This document shows, piece by piece, positions 59,801 to 64,000 of a stretch of DNA of 64,000 bases. The translations under genes were made by a program, and so were the position numbers. A model generated the notes under the pieces. The model worked only from the letters and a program-made list of their open reading frames with translations. It made no database searches and was not told where the DNA came from. The DNA is from JAPLDA01 sp043787975 (GTDB taxonomy: Bacteria > Bacteroidota > Bacteroidia > AKYH767-A > 2013-40CM-41-45): assembly GCA_043787975.1 (NCBI GenBank), contig JAYVUK010000017.1:123334-187333 (forward strand). Direction: 5' to 3'. Positions within the stretch are counted from its first letter, which is position 1. Every line of letters starts with the position of its first letter.

Positions 59801-60220
59801 GGACGAGACGATGTTGCTACTGAGGGAAGATGCATCACCCGGAATATTTTGATAGTATGAAAAACTCCCGTTGGAACGGTTGTAAATATTTAATCCGTTA
59901 TCAGTACCTACCCAAAGATTTTGTTTATCGTCTTCAAAAATGCAACGGATGATGTTATTTGAAATCGTGCGCTTGTCTGCCGGATCCGATTTGTACACTT
60001 CAAATGAGTAACCATCGTATTTATTCAATCCGTCTTCTGTACCAAACCACATAAAACCTTGGCTATCCTGGTAACTGCAATAAACGGTTGAGTGCGACAA
60101 ACCCTGACCCTGACCCACCGTGATTCTTCCGAAACGCAGATTTGGCGCCAACTTGTTTTGTGCAAACAGGTTGATGCTGACGATAAATAAAAAGAAGAAA
60201 GAGAAACCAATTTTTCTCAT
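56849..60220 (-). CDS. two-component-regulator propeller sensor histidine kinase
   Basis: The protein has 1123 residues. A signal peptide (MRKIGFSFFFLFIVSINLFAQ) is followed by about fourteen propeller repeats of the form LWIGTxxGGLNxFD, forming two seven-bladed propellers (to about residue 690). A Y_Y_Y domain (YSYKMDGVINDWTYIG...VSFTNIDPGVYTFRVKACN) follows. Next come a membrane helix (WWFTLLSVATIALIIFMYI), a coiled coil, HisKA with H891 in GIAHEIQNPLNFVNNFSEL, and HATPase_c (NIFNNAFYAV, IRDNGNGIP, GQGTGLGLSIS). It lacks the receiver and AraC output of Bacteroides hybrid sensors. The signal is unknown. ATG 60220 begins the signal peptide. Confidence 0.92.
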   Translation of the reverse strand: MRKIGFSFFFLFIVSINLFAQNKLAPNLRFGRITVGQGQGLSHSTVYCSYQDSQGFMWFGTEDGLNKYDGYSFEVYKSDPADKRTISNNIIRCIFEDDKQNLWVGTDNGLNIYNRSNGSFSYYQNIPGDASSLSSNIVSSITQDKKSDLIWIGTSGGLNSFDLNSKKFTVYKNNPDDVSSISSNSISSMCVDPQSGVLWVGTVGGGLNAFDPNTKKCRRYVSDPKDSQSLSENEITALAQDNSGMLWIGTLNSGLNVMDKTSGKFTHYSSEANGLSQNSVFGICQDKMGIIWIATMGGGLDAYDPVEKKFHVYKYDRPNLESVIGNKVWNVFEDNAGTIWICTSSGISYFNRTIAKFTTYQLNSSTEADANNSVYSVYEDQSGNAWVGVLGGGLSVFSRSEGKFINEKFPFLNNPLLRFSNIFSIYEDQNGVLLLGTTDGLITLERPSGKTTFYQNNPKDPSTISNNYVRSIYQDHSGAVWIGTQGGGLNLLDEKSGKFTAFKNDPADASSISSNVVTDIYEEDKDGVLWIGTYGGGLNAFDRKTKKFTSYKSDAANLKSISSNFINCLYHDASGNLWIGTYGGGLNVFDKPTSTFVRYTEREGLPNNIVNGILTDIHGYLWISTNNGICKFKPSNDKNSTLLNFSRSYNVVDGLQNKFNENACFIGNKGWLYFGGSNGLDAFHPDSIHDNTIVPPIAITRFFLFEKPTRMDTLITNKRTLDLRYNQNFFTFEFSALNFIFPDKNRYSYKMDGVINDWTYIGTRRSVSFTNIDPGVYTFRVKACNNDGFWNDEGIAVTVTIKPPFWKTWWFTLLSVATIALIIFMYIRIRTNALVKQNVILEDKVNLRTHELQEKNVELTHTMDNLRSTQDQLVQSEKMASLGQLTAGIAHEIQNPLNFVNNFSELSVDLLNELDTVPDEEEKRFIVEDLKQNLTKIHHHGKRADSIVKGMLMHSRTGTAEKQSTDVNKLVEEFLALAYHGMRAKDPAFNCEMEKKLAPGLPMIKIIPQDVSRVLLNIFNNAFYAVDEKKKTAAKDYNRVVGITTKLENNKIMIIIRDNGNGIPPEIKDKIFNPFFTTKPTGQGTGLGLSISYDIIAKGHAGELRVESKAGEYTEFIIGLPVN

Positions 60221-60399
60221 AAAATCATGACTTGCCCTTTGGCACCGGATCGTATCGGGGTACAATGTATTTAACTAATTTCAAAACACAAAATGAAAGA
60301 TTTTAAAGACAAGCGCTTAAAATCAACAATTAAAGCACCCCAGTTGATTGAAAAGTATTGAAAAATAGGCACTCAGCCAATGCCAAGACAGGCAACAAA

Positions 60400-61437
60400 T
60401 TACTCCGGGGATCGGATGACTATTTTTTCTGTGTCAAAAAAAGCTCCTGAAACAATGCTGATGAAGTAAACACTGTTGGAGATATCAGGGGAAATCGGGT
60501 AATAGAATTTCTCCGAGTTGGATGAAACAAGTGTTCTGCTATGTTGAATGACACTTCCTTTAAGGTTGTACAGAAAAATGTCAGCAAGATCATTTTGCAT
60601 TCCAAAAAAAGAGATGTTGACAAAATGATCGGTTACAAGTTTGGGTGCCACGGATACATTTTTATCATTGATTGAAACATACACAGCTACAATATCCGAG
60701 TAATCATAGTTACCATCGTAATCCGTTTGTTTGATCCGGTAATAATTGATCCCGTTTTTGGGATACTCATCAGTACAACTGTATGCTTTAATGATAGTGG
60801 AATTTCCTGAGCCATTCACAACTGCAACCATAGAAAAAGAAGTACCATTATCCGATCGTTCTGCAGTAAAATAATCATTGTTGATCTCAGATGCTGTTTC
60901 CCAATCGATGTCTACAAATCTCTTTTTGTATTTTGCATTTAAACTCAGCCATGTTACGGGAAGCGTTATCGTACCGCAAATATTACCGCTTCCGCTGAGA
61001 CTTCCTGCAATATTGATATTTCCGGTTCCACAAACCGGGTAAGAGCCCGAAATGCTCAGGTTACCGGAAATATTAAGAGTACCATTCACCGTCACAGCTC
61101 CACCTCCGCCACTGACCGAAAAATTTCCCGTTACGTTTACCGTTGCTCCGGCATCTATTTGAAAAACGACAGAACCCGAAATACTCGCATTACCTGTTAC
61201 ACTCAGTGAACCTCCTGATTGCACAACCACTGTCGGGTTTCCCGAATAACTTAAATTACAATTGATGGTAAGAGCATGTGAGATTTCCAGGTAGTTGGTT
61301 CCGTTTACGCTGCAGGGAGTACAGGAACATGGCGCACTTGCTGCCGCTGTTCCGGCATGACTGACATGTGACCAGGTGGCCGCAGCATCGTATGCTCCAT
61401 CTGCCCGTGAATACCAATTGGTAGCCGCTTGACACAT
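60400..61437 (-). CDS. secreted repeat protein with a T9SS-type C-terminal domain; start codon unclear
   Basis: This protein has 345 residues from ATG 61437. An N-terminal segment NWYSRADGAYDAAATWS resembles the G8-like start of secreted adhesins. It is followed by a Gly/Ser/Asn strand array (VTGNASISGSVVF, VTGNFSVSGGGG, NISGNLSISGS). A fibronectin-like piece comes next: WLSLNAKYKKRFVDIDWETASEINNDYF and GINYYRIKQTDYDG. It ends with a diverged sorting domain. The ATG lies inside a signal-peptide-like stretch. In-frame codons upstream to 61488 encode hydrophobic residues (HLFFCFLSQLIFSL), but the first codon after a stop is ATC. Confidence 0.75.
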   Translation of the reverse strand: MCQAATNWYSRADGAYDAAATWSHVSHAGTAAASAPCSCTPCSVNGTNYLEISHALTINCNLSYSGNPTVVVQSGGSLSVTGNASISGSVVFQIDAGATVNVTGNFSVSGGGGAVTVNGTLNISGNLSISGSYPVCGTGNINIAGSLSGSGNICGTITLPVTWLSLNAKYKKRFVDIDWETASEINNDYFTAERSDNGTSFSMVAVVNGSGNSTIIKAYSCTDEYPKNGINYYRIKQTDYDGNYDYSDIVAVYVSINDKNVSVAPKLVTDHFVNISFFGMQNDLADIFLYNLKGSVIQHSRTLVSSNSEKFYYPISPDISNSVYFISIVSGAFFDTEKIVIRSPE

Positions 61438-61668
61438 GTGCAGGGAAAAAATAAGCTGGGAAAGAAAGCAAAAGAAAAGATGCTTGATTTAAGATTGATT
61501 TAAAACTGGGGTGTTAGAACTTTTACAGCTTTCAATATCTTGTAGTTTGTGGTCAAAAAAATGAAACCGATGTGGTTATTTAAACCACAATTTGTTTCGA
61601 GAAGTACTTAATTATTAAAAAAGGGAAGAATGGGGAAAAAGCTAATGGTTCAGTTTGAATTATATTTA

Positions 61669-61772
61669 GATTCTTCGCTCGGAAGGACAATACAATGAAG
61701 AGATGGTAGGCGGGCTTTAAGCCCGCCTATTATCACCGATGCAAGGTGTCATTCCGAGCGAAGCGAGGAATC
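61669..61772. repeat. composite palindromic element, copy D
   Basis: The left arm is shortened (GATTCTTCGCTCGGAAGGACA), while the right arm is intact (...CCGAGCGAAGCGAGGAATC). The inner palindrome is GGCGGGCTTTAAGCCCGCC with one extra T. The left flank TTTGAATTATATTTA matches copy C. It fills part of the 361-bp gap between the Ig-like lipoprotein gene and the repeat protein; the rest has no gene. Confidence 0.8.
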
Positions 61773-61798
61773 TTTTTTAAACTGAGACGCTAACGATT

Positions 61799-63418
61799 TT
61801 ACTCTACCACTATTTTCCAGTTCACATCCACATCCCAATTGGCACGGATGGTAACTGCTTCAGGATAATAGATTGTCTTTTCCGGCTGAATTTTCTCCAG
61901 GTAATTGCCGGTGTCCCATTCTCCGTTTGCATTGAGGTCTTCAATCACTTTCAGCCGATATACCTTCGGATCAAGAAAGTCATACGTCAACAGGACGTCA
62001 GCGCGAACAATGGAAGAACGATACACAGTTTCCTTGTCGTCAATCACCTGCACAATGTATTGCATATTTCCGGGTGGCACTTTTACTTTCAACGCAAGCG
62101 TTCCATAATCCGTCAGTTGCCGTACGCTGAATGAAGTAATCAATGTATCATTGTTAAACCCGAAAATATCCGTGAAGGAACCCGGTGGAATAAAGATTTT
62201 GTATGCTGATTTTTCCTTCCAGGTATGCTGAATGATGACGCTCTTTTTCAATGTATCACTAAACGTGATGGAAAGATTTTTAAGCGAGACTGAATCTTCC
62301 GTCAGATTTATTTTTGAAAAATCATACTTCGTGACCGGATGATTGAACTGAAGGATTAATTTTTTATTGAGATCAAACGCTTGACCGCTATTAAAATTCG
62401 GACTGATGTAGAGCCCGTTTTTCCTTCTTGCAAAAGTCTTCCCTTCGTTCTTAAACAAACGCATCGTAACAGTGTCCTGAATCGTTTTTCCATTGCTGAA
62501 GAAAAGAACCAGCGAATCAAGATTCATGCTTTTATACCAATAGGTGATCGTATCCTTATTTTTTGATTTCTCGATAAATGCAAGATCACTTTTCAGTGAA
62601 TCACTGATGAAATGTGATTGAACATCCAATGCAGGTTCGGCAAAAATTACAACGGCTTTTCCGGGCTCCTCCGAATAGCTCTTCAAAATATGTTGTTTCG
62701 GTTTCTCAGCGAACAAACGGAGCTGAATATTTTTTGAATCTGCTTTTACCGACGTATCAACAAATGCAATGTTTTCATCGGGCGAATTAAACACGTAATC
62801 TGCGTTCGATTCTTTTAACGCAAAAATTTTATAGGAAGCCGGAGCGATGTTGGTAATTTGAAAAACACCTTTGTCATTGGTCTTTGCAAAATAATCAGGA
62901 CGCTTTTTAAAAGGAAGCGAGTCGTCATCTTCTTTATAAAGCATCACGAGCGTTCCCTTGTCGGTTTTTTTGTCGAAAGCATTTTCAATTTTTCCGGAAA
63001 TCTTCAGCGAGTCAATGATGGTGCCTGTAGAAAAAACATATTGAAAATCTTCCACCGGGTTTCCTTCGTTGCTATCGGAAATTGCATTACCGAAATTCAT
63101 GGTATACGTTGTATTCGGATGCAGTGTATCCGTCAATTCAACCGTCAACGTTTTCTGGCGGATTTTTGTTTCCGGTTGTTTGGCAAGCGGGGGAGAAACA
63201 ATGAGCTGGCTGCTGAGGTCCTTCAGCTGAATGTATTCATCGAACGTGATCTGAATTTTTTTTGAATTGAAACCCGTGGAAAAATTTTCGGGATCATATT
63301 TTACAACCTTCGGTGGTTTCACATCTTTCTCACCTCCCTGCGGAGCAACCTGGTTGGCACATGAAACAAAAAAAAGTAACAAGACCACAGGGAATAAATA
63401 CCTAGCTGATTGTTTCAT
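61799..63418 (-). CDS. Ig-like domain lipoprotein
   Basis: This 539-residue lipoprotein has lipobox FFVSC. Directly after it come ANQVAPQGGEKDVKPPKVVKYDPEN and a Big_5 type Ig domain (FNSKKIQITFDEYIQLKDLSSQLIVSPPL, LHPNTTYTMNFGNAISDSNEGN). A carboxypeptidase-regulatory-like region follows at about 150-215 (KGVFQITNIAPASYKIFALKE). The C-terminal VIEDLNANGEWDTGNYLEKIQPEKTIYYP repeats the pattern. This architecture is widespread in Bacteroidota and of unknown function. It is outer-membrane anchored. Its ATG overlaps the stop of the upstream gene by 4 bp. Confidence 0.86.
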   Translation of the reverse strand: MKQSARYLFPVVLLLFFVSCANQVAPQGGEKDVKPPKVVKYDPENFSTGFNSKKIQITFDEYIQLKDLSSQLIVSPPLAKQPETKIRQKTLTVELTDTLHPNTTYTMNFGNAISDSNEGNPVEDFQYVFSTGTIIDSLKISGKIENAFDKKTDKGTLVMLYKEDDDSLPFKKRPDYFAKTNDKGVFQITNIAPASYKIFALKESNADYVFNSPDENIAFVDTSVKADSKNIQLRLFAEKPKQHILKSYSEEPGKAVVIFAEPALDVQSHFISDSLKSDLAFIEKSKNKDTITYWYKSMNLDSLVLFFSNGKTIQDTVTMRLFKNEGKTFARRKNGLYISPNFNSGQAFDLNKKLILQFNHPVTKYDFSKINLTEDSVSLKNLSITFSDTLKKSVIIQHTWKEKSAYKIFIPPGSFTDIFGFNNDTLITSFSVRQLTDYGTLALKVKVPPGNMQYIVQVIDDKETVYRSSIVRADVLLTYDFLDPKVYRLKVIEDLNANGEWDTGNYLEKIQPEKTIYYPEAVTIRANWDVDVNWKIVVE

Positions 63419-63915
63419 AAAAGATTTCCGATCAGGGTTGAAATTTTTTCCAGGTATTTAGCATCTGTCTCATCAAAATCAGAAAGCTTGTCGCTGTCAA
63501 CATCTATAACAGCTTTTATGATTCCGTTCTTAAAAACCGGAAGAACAATTTCCGATTTTGAATCAGCATTGCAGGCAATGTGCCCGGGAAACTCTTCCAC
63601 ATTCTGAACGATGATGGTTTCTTCGTTTTTCCAGCATGTTCCACAAACTCCTTTTCCAAAAGCAATCCGCACGCAGGCAACAGGTCCCTGGAAAGGTCCG
63701 AGGATAAGCTCCTTTTTATCTTCCGAAGGAGTTTTCACAAAATAAATTCCCACCCAGAAAAAATTCATTCCATATTTCAACGCAGCCATGATGTTAGAAA
63801 GATTCGCAATCAAATCATGTTCACCTTCCACCAATGCACTTATCTGCGGAAGAAGCATTTCATATTTTTCTTTCTTCCCGGTGACTTCATATGGAATATG
63901 GATCGTATCAGCCAT
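63415..63915 (-). CDS. msrC: free methionine-(R)-sulfoxide reductase (GAF domain)
   Basis: This 166-residue single GAF domain has LGPFQGPVACVRIAFGKGVCG and EFPGHIACNADSKSEIVLPVF. Numbered from ATG 63915, cysteines C81, C91 and C115 have the same 10- and 24-residue spacing as C84, C94 and C118 of E. coli fRMsr, so the active site is complete. It reduces free methionine-R-sulfoxide. ATG 63915 is preferred over the TTG before it. It is translationally coupled to the Ig-like lipoprotein gene. Confidence 0.92.
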   Translation of the reverse strand: MADTIHIPYEVTGKKEKYEMLLPQISALVEGEHDLIANLSNIMAALKYGMNFFWVGIYFVKTPSEDKKELILGPFQGPVACVRIAFGKGVCGTCWKNEETIIVQNVEEFPGHIACNADSKSEIVLPVFKNGIIKAVIDVDSDKLSDFDETDAKYLEKISTLIGNLL

Positions 63916-63978
63916 CAATTTTTTTTACAAAGATGAAAAAATTAAATGAGCGTTTTCGAAGTAAGCAGTCGGCAGTGG

Positions 63979-64000
63979 CAGTAAGCAGTGCTGCTTACTG
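63979..64000. repeat. GGCAGTAAGCAG hairpin at the window edge
   Basis: CAGTAAGCAG (63979-63988), TG and CTGCTTACTG (63991-64000) form a perfect 10-bp inverted repeat, preceded by GCAGTCGGCAGTGGCA. It has the same words as 22444-22488 and 55823-55842. It may continue beyond the window. Confidence 0.7.

Overview
The window looks like chromosomal DNA of a Bacteroidota bacterium, possibly a Chitinophagales/Sphingobacteriales-type lineage or a related metagenome-assembled genome. It carries a PorZ-like protein next to recO, type IX secretion sorting domains, a DUF177-rpmF-plsX-fabH-accB-accC block, an SDR-type threonine dehydrogenase, a YfhO-type membrane protein and propeller-type sensor kinases. 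Promoter-like sites follow the Bacteroidota pattern (TTTG, about 19-20 bp, TAnnTTTG). Shine-Dalgarno sites are mostly absent. No rRNA was seen. One CAU-anticodon tRNA is present.

Layout: 1-2.3 kb holds a pirin, a MarR regulator and a TIGR01777 oxidoreductase. 2.5-5.4 kb is the translation operon rplM-rpsI-rpsB-tsf, closed by a strong terminator. 5.4-10.1 kb is an AT-rich accessory island. It encodes a Mig/MutY-type DNA glycosylase, a small candidate nuclease, a MvaI/BcnI-family endonuclease with an extra N-terminal domain, and a C5-cytosine methyltransferase. The methyltransferase has a recombinase-like arm domain at its N-terminus and a helical insertion of roughly 190 residues. 10.5-17.6 kb holds small accessory genes: three GNATs, an ankyrin protein between two copies of a repeat, a KOW protein, DUF1003, an ECF sigma factor with a cupin anti-sigma-like partner, a TonB-C protein and a hemerythrin. 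17.9-28.9 kb is largely core: nadD, gmk, yicC, arsC/spx-like, scpA, a flippase-like membrane protein, recO, porZ-like, yfhO-like and tdh. 29-38.4 kb holds a GH18 lipoprotein, cysS, an M28 peptidase, asnS, dxs and an LtaS-like sulfatase. 38.5-44.8 kb is the fatty-acid/phospholipid block plus plsC and brxA. 45.2-64 kb holds sorting-domain proteins, two response regulators, tadA, two outer-membrane proteins, a toxin-antitoxin pair beside a broken copy of the aspS 5' end, aspS itself, an epimerase, a 20-codon lysine/alanine gene, two sensor kinases, mce, a HAD hydrolase, the tRNA, an Ig-like lipoprotein and a free-methionine sulfoxide reductase.

The most novel part is the 5.4-10.1 kb island. A 5mC methyltransferase raises T:G mismatches by deamination, and the adjacent glycosylase has the Tyr/Asp and 4Fe-4S signature of thymine-mismatch glycosylases. 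It could therefore play the role that Vsr plays elsewhere. The second theme is an unusually dense set of palindromic repeats. They occur as modular composite elements in intergenic gaps, as unrelated hairpins in nearly every gap of the lipid operon, and once in frame inside aspS.
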